From Hemerocallis citrina (lineage: Eukaryota > Streptophyta > Magnoliopsida > Asparagales > Asphodelaceae), in the NCBI GenBank assembly GCA_017893485.1, contig CM030368.1:175432004-175496003 (forward strand): a DNA stretch of 64,000 nt, read 5' to 3'. This document shows, one piece after another, positions 36,830 to 49,507 of the stretch. The notes below the pieces were generated by a model, which was not told the origin of the DNA, did not search any database, and was given only the letters and a program-made list of their open reading frames with translations. Positions within the stretch are counted from its first letter, which is position 1. Every line of letters begins with the position of its first letter. A program made the translations under genes and the position numbers.

Positions 36830-37372
36830 TGTAATTGTTTGTTTCTTGTCCTTGGATAAATGCACGAGACCTCGGGAGCCGGCCCGGTTTCTGCCGAGGT
36901 ATCCCGGGTCCGAGCAGGGAAGGAGGCATTCGAAGTGGCTCTGGCTCATCAGCGAAAACAGGCTCGTGATTGAGTGGCCGCTATAAATTACTTCACGAAT
37001 AAGTCTAGGGAGCTCAGTCTGGAGGTGGCTTGTCTGAAGAAAGCTATAGCCGACCGGGACTGGTGGGTAATCAAGACAGACTGGTCCATCTCGGATGCCT
37101 CAAGTGGGTGGTCAGCTTTGGAGTCTTTCCTTTGCGAGGCTGTGGTTGAGAAAGAGCTGGAGATCCAAAGGCTGAAGTTGGTGTTGGGCGCGAGTCTGAT
37201 CGAGGATTCAAGCAACTCCACGCCAGGGCGGTCTCCGAAGATTTTATTTGAAGCAGCTCAGCCAGATGATGCAGGAAGCTCGGTGGCAGGAGTCTCTACC
37301 CAGGTCAGTCCGGCCGAGCATGAGAGGAGCCCCGAACGAAGTGCCGAGTTTGAGTTTTCAAGCCGAGTGTGA
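36830..37372 (+). pseudogene. Second plus-strand coding-like segment of the Tat element
   Basis: A frame from ATG 36860 (MHETSGAGPVSAEVSRVRAG) has one TGA at 36971-36973 and continues open to a stop at 37372. It contains a helical, charged stretch (VEKELEIQRLKLVLG) and then a Ser/Pro-rich tail. It could be a terminal exon of the antisense gene or a second small ORF. An AATAATAAAA signal near 37432-37443 could end the antisense transcript. No domain is recognised. Confidence 0.35.
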
Positions 37373-37671
37373 GTGATCAGCAAGTTGTTCGTTGTATTTA
37401 TACCGACTTTCATTGAGTTGTAAGCAATGAGTAATAATAAAAACATTTGATTTTTTGAACTTTGATTGTCTCGGCCGCCGAAGGTGGTTGCCGTGCTTGT
37501 TGCGAAGGGTCGCCACCGAGGTGACTTGGTGCAACGGACGCATATGCAGTAGCGTATCGCCTGTCGATAAGTCATTAATTGCGACGTTTTGCATTCCCAT
37601 GAACATTTATGGCGACATTTCGCCTTCCTCCGTTTCGCATTCCCAGATGCAATAATTGCACCCCTCAGGGG

Positions 37672-37682
37672 GCTATATAATC
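37672..37682 (+). promoter_or_regulatory. TATA-like box inside the Tat element
   Basis: CTATATAATCC in a GC-rich setting is a good plant TATA match on the plus strand. Only repeats follow, so any transcript would be non-coding. Confidence 0.35.
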
Positions 37683-37739
37683 CCCACTCCCCCAAAGCTG
37701 GTTGTTAAGGAGTGAGTGGCTGATCAGTCGCTTGACTTT

Positions 37740-38170
37740 GGGTGCCTGCCGAAGGCGGGGGCCCCGAACATAATCTTTTTCCGAGGTCTCTGGATTGGAG
37801 GCACACCAATCACCCTCGAACAATTCGGGGTTCGGGCCTTGAGGGCCGGAGGACCCCGGGCGGTTCGTTGGTGAGTGGTGGGCCGACCGATCAGTTCGGA
37901 GGCTCGGTGAGAACCGAGGTCGGTGGCGTTCCTGTCGTCCTCGAACAATTCGGGGTTTTGGGCTCGTAAAGAGCCGTAAACCCCGGGTTGTTCGCGGGCG
38001 AGAGGAGGGTCAACGAATGGTCTCGGAGTGAGGAGAGCCGAGGGTCGGTGGCCCTCCTGCCATCCTTGAACAGTTCGGGGTTTGGGCTTGTGAAAGCAGT
38101 AAAACCCCGGGTTGTTCGTGGGCGAGAGGAGGGTCAAACAACCGACTCGAAGCTCGGGGTGTCTGCCGAG
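37740..38170. repeat. 125-bp tandem repeat (about three copies)
   Basis: The landmark 'gaacaattcggggtt' recurs at 37818, 37943 and 38068 (last copy slightly changed), giving a 125-bp period. Non-coding part of the Tat element. Confidence 0.8.
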
Positions 38171-38299
38171 GGCGGGCGCTCTAAAACTTAATAATAAAAA
38201 TTTTGTTGAAACAAAAATGGTTGTAGGTCGTAGCCGAGCGTATTGGTCGAGCGGCTTCGAAGAAAGCCACGGCCTTGCTCTAGTTTTAACGATGAGACA

Positions 38300-39665
38300 C
38301 CATTTGTTCTTGGGGAGATAGCACAGGTGTAGCTGGCGGTGGTCGCCTCGCGCATAGGTTGATGGGCTTGAAGAAGCCCAAACCATGTGAGGGACAGGTG
38401 CCGAGCCCCCACATCGGGGAGAAAGCCAGTAACGGGCGTAGCCACGGGTCGTTGCCGAGCGTTAAGGTCGGGGTGCTTTGGGAGAAAGCCTTCGCCTTGC
38501 TCGAGGTCGACATCGAGCTCCCGCACTTGTTCTCAGGAGAGACGGTACGGGTGTAGCTGGCGGTGGTTGCCTCGCGCATAGGTTGATGGGCTTGAAGAAG
38601 CCCAAACCATGCGAGAAACAGGTGCCGAGCCCCCATACCGGGGAGAAAGCTAGTAACGGGCGTAGCCACGGGTCGTCACCGAGCGTTAAGGTCAGGGTAC
38701 TTTGGAAGAAAGCCTCCGCCTTACTCGAGGTCGACGCCAAGCTCCTGCACTTGTTCTCAGGAGAGACGGCACAGGTGTAGCTGGCGGTGGTCGCCTTGAG
38801 CATAGGATGAGGGGCTTGAAGAAGCCCAAACCATGCGAGGGACAGGTGCCGAGCCCCCACACTGGGGAGAAAGCCAGTAACGGGCGTAGCCATGGGTCGT
38901 TGCCGAGCATTAAGGTTAGGGTGTTTTGGGAGAAAGCCTCCGCCTTGCTCGAGGTCGACGCTGAGCTCCCGCACTTGTTCTCAGGAGAGACGGCACAGGT
39001 GTAGCTGGCGGTGGTCGCCTCGCGCATAGCTTGATGGGCTTGAAGAAGCCCAAACCATGTGAGGGACAGGTACCGAGCCCCCACACCTGGGAGAAAACCA
39101 GTAACGGGCGTAGCCACGGGTCATCGCCGATTATTAAGGTCGGGGTGCTTTGGGAGAAAGTCTCCGCCTTGCTCGAGGTCGACGCCAAGCTCCCGCACTT
39201 GTTCTCAGGAGAGACGGCACAGGTGTAGCTAGCGGTGGTCGCCTCGCGCATAGGTTGATGGGCTTGAAGAAGCCCAAACCATGCGAGGGAAAGGTGCCGA
39301 GCCCCCACACCGAGGAGAAAGCTAGTAACGGGTGTAGCCACGGGTCATCGCCGAGCATTAAGGTCGGAGTGCTTTGGGAGAAAGCCTCCGCCTTGCTCGA
39401 GGTCGATGCCGAGATCCCACACTTGTTCTCAGGAGAGACGGCACAGGTGTAACTGGCGGTGGTCGCCTCGCGCATAGGTTGATGGGCTTGAAGAAGCCCA
39501 AGCCATGCGAGGGACAGGTGCCGAGCCCCCACACCTGGGAGAAAGCCAGTAATGGGCGTAGCCACAGATCGTCGCCGAGCATTAAGGTCGGGGTGCTTTG
39601 GGAGAAAGCCTCCGCCTTGCTTGAGGTCGACGCCGAGCTCCCGTACTTGTTCTCAGGAGAGATGT
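38300..39665. repeat. 224-bp tandem repeat (about six copies)
   Basis: The landmark 'gatgggcttgaagaagccca' recurs at 38361, 38585, about 38808, 39033, 39257 and 39481. Each unit has an inverted repeat 'gggcttgaagaagccc'. Six similar frames appear by periodicity and are not genes. Confidence 0.9.
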
Positions 39666-40345
39666 GTAAGAGAAACTTTTCTGGCTCGCGATGCTATCCG
39701 AGCGCCGAGCCCTAAGCTTGTAAGAAATGTTTTTCTGGCTTGCAATGCTATCCGAGCGCCGGGCCCCAAGCTTGTAAGAGAAGCTTTTCTGGCTCGCGAT
39801 GATATCCGAGCGCCGAGCCCCAAGCTTGTAAGAGAAGCTTTTCTAGCCCCAAGCTTGTAAGAGAAGCTTTTCTAGCTCGCGGTGCTATCCGAGTGCTGAG
39901 CCCTAAGCTTGTAAGAGAAGCTTTTCTGGCTCGCGATGCTATCCGAGCGCCGAGCCCCAAGCTTGTAAGAGAAGCTTTTCTGGCTTGCGGTGCTATCTGA
40001 GCGCCAAGCTCCAAGCTTGTAAGAGAAGCTTTTCTGGCTCACGATGCTATTCGAGCGCCGAGCCCCAAGCTTGTAAGAGAAGCTTTTCTGGCTCGCGGTG
40101 CTATCCGAGCGCCAAGCTCTAAGCTTGTAAGAGAAGCTTTTCTAGCTCGCAATGCTATCCGAGCACCAAGCCCCAAGCTTGTAAGAGAAGAGAAGCTTTT
40201 CTGGCTCGCGGTGCTATCCGAGTGCTGAGCCCCAAGCTTGTAAGAGAAGCTTTTATAGCTCGCGATGCTATCCGAGCGCTGAGCCCCAAGCTTGTAAGAG
40301 AAGCTTTTCTGGCTCGTGGTGCTATCCGAGCGCCGAGCTCGAGAC
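39666..40345. repeat. 54-bp tandem repeat next to the pol 3' end
   Basis: About twelve units with core GGCTCGCGATGCTATCCGAG and a HindIII-like 'aagcttgtaagagaagcttt' linker. Period 54 (landmarks 39684, 39738, 39792). The core is homologous to, and in the same orientation as, the 54-bp array 12 kb away at 26.4-27.9 kb. Confidence 0.9.
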
Positions 40346-40479
40346 GTCTTTTATTGAGAACAAAATACGAAGTCACAAACTTGTTTTAAGAAAGCTGGCA
40401 TATTTACATCATATGGATTTTTACAAAAAACAAGGCACAACATGCCGACTACATTAATGATAATTTACATGAGGGAGGC

Positions 40480-42229
40480 TAATCTTCTCCTAGGAACTTA
40501 ATGAGGTGCTCCGCATTCTAGGGCCTCTTGATGGCCTTGCCCTCTGGATTGGTCAGGCGGTACGTCCCTGGGCGCACGACCTCCGATACCCCGTAAGGGC
40601 CCTCCCAGTTTGGGGCTAATTTCCGTTTCTGGCCGGGATTGGATACCGCCAGTTTTCGGAGAACGAGGTCTCCGAGTTTGATGTCGGTGGGACGCACATT
40701 CTTGTTGTAGAACTTCTCAATCCTTTGTTGGTAGATGCTTCTTCTAATGGCGGACTTCTCCCTGACCTCGTCTATGAGGTCCAGTTCGGCTCGCAGCTAT
40801 TTGAAGTTAGCTGCCTCGTCGAAAGCCATGATTCGGGGTGAAGGGATCCCGATCTCCAAGGGGATAACGGCCTCCGCACCTATGTCAGGTTGAAAGGGGA
40901 TTCTCCCGTGGGGATTCTCTTTGTTGTCCGGTGGGCCCAGAGAACGCTTGGCAACTCGTCGACCCATAACCCCTTAGAAGAGTTATCGAGTCGTTTCTTG
41001 AGGCCATCGAGGATTTGGCGGTTCGCGTTCTCGATCTGACCGTTGGACTGGGGGTGGCATACTGAGGAGAAGTGCTGCTGGATCCCGAGATCTTCCCAGA
41101 ACTTGTAGAAATGCTTACCCGCAAATTGAGTCCCATTGTCTGTAATGAGCACCTGCGGAATCCCGAACCGACAGACGATGTGTTTCCAGAAAAACTGCTG
41201 GGTCTGTCGTTCGGTGATCGTTGCTAATGGCTCAGCCTCGATCCAGTTAGTGAAGTAGTCGATCGCCACAATGAGGAACTTTCGTTGGCTCATTGCTTTT
41301 GGAAATGGGCCAACCATATCCATCCCCCACATTGCAAAGGAGGCCGGACTGGCCATTGACCAGCGGTTTGCCTGAGGAGCCCTTTTCACAGGGGAGAATC
41401 GTTGACAGGGGCCGCACTTCTTCACCAGGGCGAGGGCGTCTTGCAGCATAGTGGGCCAGTAGTACCCGTGATTTACTGCCTTCTGCGCTAGCGAACGGCT
41501 TCCCATGTGGCATCCGCCGATCCCCTTATGCTGCTCCTTGAGGGCGTACTTGGCTTCGTCGGGGGTCAGGCAATGGAGGTAGGGTCTGCCATCCGTTGTG
41601 GTGTAGGACCTTTTGAAGAGGATAGCATTGATTATCACGAATCTTTCTGATCGGACCCTGACCCGCCTTGCTTCAGCCCGGTCTTCGGGGAACTCTCCCT
41701 TGACTAGAAATTTCTTGATAAGAGTGGTCCAGTCGTTGGGAGGGGTTCCGTCTTTAATGCACAGAACCTCCAGAAAGTCTGTACTTGGCTTCAACAGGAC
41801 TTCAATCAGGACCGTGCGGTCAAGGCCTTCAAAGGATGAGGAAGCCAACTTTGACAGGGCATCGGCCTGGGCGTTCAGCTCCCGGGGGATCCTCAAGATA
41901 GCCGATTCGTCGAAGGACGTTAGTAGGCATTGGACCACGGCCAGGTACCTGATCATCCGATCATCACGGGTCTCGTACTCCCCGGTGATCTGGTCGACCA
42001 CCAGCTGAGAGTCGCTAAAGGCCCTGATCTGTCTAGCACCAGCCTGACGAGCCAGGTTGAGCCCAGCGATCATGACCTCGTATTCAGGCTCGTTGTTAGA
42101 GGCCGAGAAATTGAGGCAGAGGCAGTATTGAAGGAGGAAACCATCTGGACCCCTAAGAATGATGCCCGCACCACTCCTCGCTTCGCAAGAGGAGCCGTCG
42201 ACGTAAACTTCCCACGTCTGGTCGACTTC
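40480..42229 (-). pseudogene. Tat pol, 3' half: second RNase H and integrase
   Basis: The minus-strand frame carries, in order, an extra RNase H with VDGSS, the EYE Glu, FSDSQLV and NAQADALS, all acidic residues present. A zinc-binding region follows with His pair HKGIGGCH and CGPCQ, then an integrase core with MDMVGP, TDNGTQF and NGQIENANR (D, D, E). The reading is open from about 42073 to 40880. A TAG separates the first RNase H from this domain at about 42230. After SPFNLT a one-base loss shifts the frame; the remaining C-terminal region (to about 40480) is readable in another frame with a further TAG near 40800. The second RNase H is the diagnostic of the Tat lineage. Confidence 0.85.
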
Positions 42230-43835
42230 CTAACTTGTGGGTTGTTCGGAGATAGTGCATTCCGTGATGAACTCGGCGAGGGCCTGCCCTTCAATGGCCA
42301 TTCTTGGCTGGTAGCCGATGTCGTACTGACTGAGCTCGATCGACCACTTGACTAGTTGCCCCGAGCTCTCGGATTTATATAGCACTGCCTTTAGGGATTG
42401 ATCCGTGAGTGCCTGGACCAAATGTGCCTGAAAATATGGACGAAGCTTTCGTGCGGCCATGACCAAGGCGTATGCTACTTTCTCCATCCTGGAATATCTG
42501 GTCTCGACGTCGAGCAGGACCTTGCTTACATAGTACAGGGGCTTTTGGACCCCTTCCTCTTCTCGAACGAGGACGACACTAAGCACATTCTCCAATGCCG
42601 AGAGGTAGATCCAGAGTGGCTCGCCTGGTTCGGGCTTGCTGATGAGAGGAGGGTTGGCGAGATACTCCTTTAACTGGGCAAAGGCCTCTTGCTACTGAGT
42701 AACCCACTCGAACCCTTTGGTACTGCGCAGCGCCTTGAAGAACAGAAGGGACTTCTCTCCAGACTTGGAGAGGAAACGGCCGATGGCCGCCAGTCTCCCC
42801 GTTAGCCCCTGGACTTCTTTGATGTTCCTGGGAGGGGCCATGTCTATTATGGCTTGGATCTTTTCGGGGTTCGCCTCGATGCCGCACTGGCTGACGATGA
42901 ACCCTAAGAACTTCCCGAGGAGACACCGAAGGTACACTTCGCCGGGTTGAGCCTCATGTTGTGGGTTCGAAGGACCCCAAAGGCCTCTTCCAGATCGGCG
43001 ATGTGGTCCTGTCCTCGCTGACTTTTGAAGAGTATGTCGTCAATGTATACCTCCATGTTACGTCCAATTTGATCTTTGAAGACTCGGTTGACGAGCCTCT
43101 GGTAGGTGGCACCGGCGTTCTTCAGCCCGAAGGGCATAACCCGGTAGCAGTACAGTCCCCGATCTGTGATGAAGGACGTCTTAGCGATGTCGGGAGGAAA
43201 CATCTGGATCTGGTTATAGCCCGAGAAGGCATGCATGAAGGATAGGAGCTCGTGGCCCGAAGTGGCATCGATCAGGGCATCAATGCTTGGGAGAGGGAAC
43301 GGATCCTTGGGGCATGCCTTGTTGAGGTTAGTGAAATCTATGCAGATCCTCCAACTCCCGCTCGCCTTCTTGACCATGACGGCGTTCACCAGCCACTCAG
43401 TGTAGCTGACCTCTTGTCCGAAATGCACGGACAAGAGCTTGTTCACTTCCGCGTTTACTGCCTGCTGTCGCTCCGGAGTGAACTTGCGCCGCTTTTGGAC
43501 AACGAGTTTCGACCCGGGAATCACGCTGAGTTTGTGCATGATGAGATCCTCGGAGATCTCGGGCATGTCAGAGGGCTTCCAGGCGAAGAGGTCGACATTG
43601 CGGCGAATGCAGCCGATCAGGGCATTCTTGAAGTCGGGCGCAAGGGAACAGCTTACTCGGAAGTGCTTCGACGCATCTCCTGTCTCGAACGAGACATCTT
43701 CTAGCTCGTCCGCCGGCTCTGGTTCTGGCTGGGTTCTTTTGAGCTCCAGCTCGACGGCATCGAGGGGAAATACACCGCTCTCGATCGCCGTCATGTAGCA
43801 CGAACGGGCTGCTTCTTGATTTCCTCGGACAACTC
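42230..43835 (-). pseudogene. Tat pol, middle: reverse transcriptase and first RNase H
   Basis: The RT fingers and palm are readable: VKKASGSWRICIDFTNLNKA, FMHAFSGYNQIQM, MPFGLKNAGATYQRLVN and YIDDILFKS. The palm motif that should read D in 'FMDA' is H here (CAT in place of GAT, near 43234-43236), removing one of three catalytic aspartates. A one-base deletion near 42918 shifts frame before KFLGFIVSQ. A TAG interrupts near 42693. The RNase H block holds PLYYVSK, ALTDQSLKAVL and LVKWSIELSQYDI. S3 lies directly upstream; across it the frame continues exactly after discounting the duplicated AACTC. Confidence 0.85.
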
Positions 43836-46800
43836 TGTAGCGCCCCGATTTCCGACACTGGGAAACTGTGACACGAGCCAAGACCTTTTCTTCAATTAGT
43901 CACAATACACAGAAAAACAGGAGAATTTAAAACTTTTTATTCAATACACAATGTGTTACAAGTCTGAATATTGAACAACTGTAATACCTTACAATAGAGT
44001 TACAATATTACCTTTACATTTCTAAGTATTACAACCTTCAACATCTTACATCAGAGTACTTCTCAACTAATGCATAATCAATACATATACTGCAGCGGAA
44101 CTAAACATAACACTGACTCCTTGCTTTCCTTGCCTTGAGTCCTCCTGAATCTCGCCTTTGTACTTCGGCGATCCAGTACCTATGGAAGTGGGGACGTCAG
44201 TATTCACTGACGCTTAAAGGCTGATCATATAGCAGCGAATCTCCCAAACAATATACAAAATGTAGCAATGGTGTTGGTGTAGTTTAAGTGTTTGTGAGTG
44301 CTATGACTAGACTCTAATGCGATACTTAAATAGAACTAGGACACTTCCTATTCTAATGTCAGCAAGTCTCCGAAGCAACATGCAGCCCATACTACATGCG
44401 ACCCCATCTCAAGCCGTTTCTCCATATATAGGGATTGGAACCCGCGTTATGAACTTTTAATTGTACTCAACCTGTTCCTGACACCTACACGTGGCTAATG
44501 AGGTTGCAGATGTGGTCAAGTCCCACTATTGCATTTCGCCAGTGGTGTCTATGTTCGCCACTGCGACCCGGCTAACCGGACCTCTCTCCAAATAGACGAA
44601 CCCAACGTATCGGGCGTCATTCCAAAATCAAACTATAGGGTTTCGCAAGCGCAGGGTAGCGCGAAGCCTACCCTGTGGCACCCTCTGGGGTATTGCAAGC
44701 GCAGGACTACACAATGCATCCTGTGGCACCCCCAGCCACGGCACCTCAGGAATTAACAGCACGAGATACGCAACCCGTGTCCTCAACTTGTGAGACGGCA
44801 CCGTACGTATCCCTTTGATGGGAAGGTACAACCCAATACACCACCTATGATCTGCCTCAAGGGACGAGTTAGTGTAAGGGGCCCCCTACAACTGACTCCT
44901 CTCTCCCGGCAAAGGGTTAAAATGATCCTTGTAAGTCACTACCCTAATGACGTCCCTGACTCGAACAATCCTAGGGATGACAATATTATAAACACAACAT
45001 GCTAGGCCTTAAATTAGGCTTCGCAAGACACCTCTACTAGGCTGCTCAACCTAGACTTACCAGATCCCTCAGGATCCGGTTCGTGGCTCATCGATTGAAG
45101 ACTTTGGCCGTGCGAATATACATGCATGCCGTTACCCTAGACTTGGATTTCGTCTATACTCCGGTCCTCGATTAACCTACCCTGGTTAAGATTCGACGGT
45201 ACACAAGGAGTGACTCCTCCACAGTTCCTTAGGGTAAGAAAACATATGTCTTGATGGTCGATAGCCCTTAGGGTGGTAATCTCACCCTAAACGAGCACAA
45301 CGAACTGTGTACTAGTTAACCAGCTATACACAAGTAACAACCACATACGAGCCAATTAAGCTACGTATGGAACAATAACTACCTACGAGCCAGGCGGGCC
45401 TCGTAGGAGATAACCACGTACATACCAGCCAAGTAAGCCGCGTATGAGACCAACAGCTACGCACGGGCCAGTCGAGCCGCGTACGAGACAACAACCTACA
45501 TACGAGCCAACTAAGCTACGTATGAGACCCACAGCTACATACGGGCTAGTCGAGCCACGTACGAGCACCACCATATGCAAACAACCATACAGGTAATCAA
45601 TCCTAGAAGCAACCAAACGTGCTTACTAACAAACTTGGTCGTCTATTATTAGAAGCAACAGAGGGATCTACCAATAGTCTATGATCGGTATTCTACTAAG
45701 GAAGAATCCGAAGGCGACATAACAGCCTTTATCGGACTAACTATCATTAGTGGTCTTCCTAATCCTTATTACTTCAACCTATAGCGCCTTAAGTACGACA
45801 CACAATTGCAAGCATCTTCCTACGACAATCTAATCATATAACACAACCACCATGATACTCCTATGTATGAATGTGATTAATGCTTATGCTTACATCGAGC
45901 TCAAGCATGAAGGTCACTACGATCTAGACATGACGTCCACTATAGTCAAGCGAGCGTGGAAGCTTACTACTTATCTTGACTAATCACCATAACCCAACTA
46001 GTATGAACAAGCAACATTCCAAGGCATAGTAGGTAGTTCTAACACTACTCCTACAACATTCTAAGCAAGTATTTGAGCTTTAGCATGGTATAGAATACAA
46101 CATAAAATCACTACAACTAACCACGGGTAGTTCCTTTACTCTAAGCATGAATATCATAGTATGCATGTCATTAACTTAACATGATCAATAATTAGCATGA
46201 TACATACTTACTTAGCATGAATCATGATCATCTACTAACATAGCATGAACAAACACTTGTCTAAGCGTGGGTACCATGTAACATGAGTATTCATATAACC
46301 TAGTATGGTATACAACTTACTCACAATCTAAACTAGCATGACATACAACTTACTTACAATTAAGCTAGCATGGCATACAACTTACTTGTAGTTAAGCTAG
46401 CATGGCATATCTATAATTAAACTAACATGGTATATCACATACCTACAATTTAAACTAGCATGGTATATCACTTACCTACAATTAAGCTAACATGGTATAT
46501 CACATACCTACAATTTAAACTAGCATGGTATATCACTTACCTACAATTAAGCTAACATGGTATATCACATACCTACAATTAAACTAGCATGGTATGCAAC
46601 TTTTCTACTATCATCCAAGCATGAATCTTTATTAAGCATGAATAGCTACTAAACATGAATGTTTTACTAAACATGGGTAACTACTAGTATGAACATTCAA
46701 CATTCCTAAGTATATATGTATATATACTTCTAACATGGTAAGTAATTTTATCATAGATCCTACAACATTCTAGGCACAATTAATCTAAACATGGTAGGAA

Positions 46801-49507
46801 ACTCTTAGATTGCATCCTACAACATTCTAAGCATAAATGAGTGGATCTAAGCATGGTAGGAAACTCTTAGATTGCATCCTACAACATTCTAAGCACGAAT
46901 GAGTGAATCTAAACATGGTAGGAAACTCTTAGATTGTCATCCTACAACATTCTAAGCATAAATAGATTAATCTAAGCATGGTAGGAATTTTAGAATTAAT
47001 CCTACAACATCCTAAGCATAAATAGGCTAATCTAAACATGGTAGGAACTTTAGAATTTGTCCTACAACATTCTAACATGAAATAGCATTCCTAAAACATG
47101 ATGGTTAATTTTAGGAAGCATACTACAACATTTTAAGCTTAAAAATGTGATAGGTAATCTTAGAAAGAAACCTACAACACATATGTCATTCCTACATATG
47201 ATAGGCAATTTTAGGATTTCTCCTCCAACATTCTAAACATCATTAAGTATGCTAGATATTTTTAGAGTGAATCCTACAACATTCTAAACATGAAGCATGA
47301 TAGGATATTCTTAGAAATAATCCTACAACATTCTAAACATAAAGCAATGATAGGATATTTTTAGAAATAATCCTACAACATTCTAAACATAATAAGAATT
47401 TATAGAAGAAATCCTACAACTAACTAAGCATGAAACATGGTAGGATATTTTTTTTAGAAGAAATCCTACAACTAATTAAGCATAAAAACATGGTAGGATA
47501 TTTTTAGAAGGCATCCTACAACTAACTAAACATGAAAACATGGTAGGATATTTTTAGAAAAAGTCCTACAACATTCTAAGCATATCTAAATTATGCTAAT
47601 ATAATCTTAGCATGGTATCTACTTTGTGAACACAAAATAAACATCTACAATCATCTACTACTATTACTACTCCATTTTAATCAAAAGCACAACATACAAC
47701 TATCTACCATTACTACTACTTTATTTTAGTCAAGAACATAACACTCAACTATCTACTACTACTATTACTTCATTCTCATCAAAATCACAACATACAACTA
47801 TCTTATTACTACTACTACTTTATGGACATAAACATCTACACTACTTACTACCACTTCTTCCTTTAATCAACATACTACTACTTTATTTAATCAACCATAC
47901 TACTGCTACCTTATTAATCAACATACTATTACTACTTTATTTAATCAACATGCTACTACTACCTCATTTAATCACATACTACTACTTTATATTTTAGCAT
48001 ACTACTACTTAGTTGCTTACTAGTCTTTATTATTACTAGTGATAAAGAAAAGATCATTTTTATTTTATTTTACTCTACAACTAGTAAATATGAAAGAAAG
48101 AGATCTTTTTCATTTATTTCTACAACTAGTGATTATCAAAAGAAAAGATCTTTTTAATCTACAACTAGTGATTAATAAAAGAAAAGATCTTTTTAATCTA
48201 CAACTAGTGATTAATAAAAAGAAAATATCTTTTTAATCTACAACTAGTGATTAATAAAAAGAAAAGATCTTTTTATTATTTCTACAACTAGTGTTTAATA
48301 AAAAGAAAGATCTTTTTAATCAATAAAGAAAATTACAACAAACATATGCTTATTATTATTAGTCCAAGTTCCATAAAAGTCCTACAACCAACAATGGTTG
48401 TAAAAATGTATTCATATGCTTATGTGTAGTTCTCATCCAAGTCCTACAACCTTAAGTGGTTGTATGTTCAAGTCCATATGTCATATGTGAATTTTAGTCC
48501 AACCAATAAACACAAACAACAACTACTATAATAAATGTGTGATCTTTATGTGTTAGTAGTCACTACTACTACTTTTTCTCTTTTACTTATTACTACATTC
48601 ACACACAACAACACACCCATCAAAACCCAAAGAAAACAAAACAAGAGGATGAGAAGAAGAAGTCAAGCAACAAAACAAACAAACAAACAAACAAACAATC
48701 AAAGAAGCATGAAGAAACCCCCACCTTAGCCTTTTTTTGGAAGGACTAGCTTGCTAACCTTCTCCTTCCCCTAGCTTTTTAGAAAGCTTCTAATAACCTA
48801 TAAAACAAAACTCTCAAGTTAATCTTTGTTCTCTCTTTCTTTTCCTTTCTTTCTTTCTTTCTTTTTGATCTTTCTAAAATGAGAGAAGGAGGAGAATGAG
48901 GGGGTATTTATAGGAGGGAATAGGAGGTGGTAAGTGCAAGTGTGCACTCATATTTGCACAAAAACCCCAAGGAGGGGGGTGGCCGGCCATACTCTAGGGG
49001 GGGGGGAAGGGGTATGGTGTAGGGTGGTGAGGTGGAGGGATAAGGTTTCTAGAAGGGTTTTAACACTTCTCATGCATACAAACCCTATATTAAACCACTT
49101 AATCAAACCTTAACCTTCTAATTAAGTTGCCATGACAAGAGTAAGTACATTGTTCTTTGAGTATATGCCATATACTTTGTATAATGTACTAAGTACCATA
49201 CAATTGTATGTATGTGTACATGTATGGGTATACAAAAATTCCTTATAAAATCCCCATAAAATTTCTATAAAATAGTTTAATTTAGAAAATAATAGTAAAA
49301 TAAATTTTATTATTAATTCGGAGGATCGCGCTATCAATTTGATGCGCTTTGGATGCATACCGACCGATAGATGCGCGTTGACACTGTTTGTGGACAAACC
49401 GGCGAAAAATCACCAAAATAATCTAATTTTGGAATTAAAATAAAATAATAATAAAATAATAATAAAATAGTAATTTCTACGAGTTAATATCCGTCCGGGA
49501 TATTACA
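43836..49507 (-). mobile_element. Giant LTR-like unit S3, inserted in the protease-RT linker
   Basis: 5672 bp in reverse orientation, with TGTAGCGCCCCG at the left and GGATATTACA at the right. A perfect AACTC duplication lies at 43831-43835 and 49508-49512. It is a close relative of S2: same cassette 'tcgcaagcgcagg' (44.64-44.71 kb), same repeat types (45.29-45.59, 46.05-47.60 and 48.04-48.32 kb), a minus-strand TATA box at 48905-48912 and a TTTC microsatellite near 48840-48865. No coding potential. Confidence 0.85.
46050..48320. repeat. Minisatellites in S3
   Basis: Complement of the S-family 'catgctta...gttgtagga' repeats (46.05-47.60 kb), TAC repeats (47.64-48.02 kb), and a 45-bp unit 'ctacaactagtgattaataa' (48.07-48.32 kb). 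Confidence 0.75.

Noticed and set aside
38286..39715. Series of 100-140-codon frames on both strands
   Set aside because: Shadows of the 224-bp array; no domain and no codon signal beyond the repeat.
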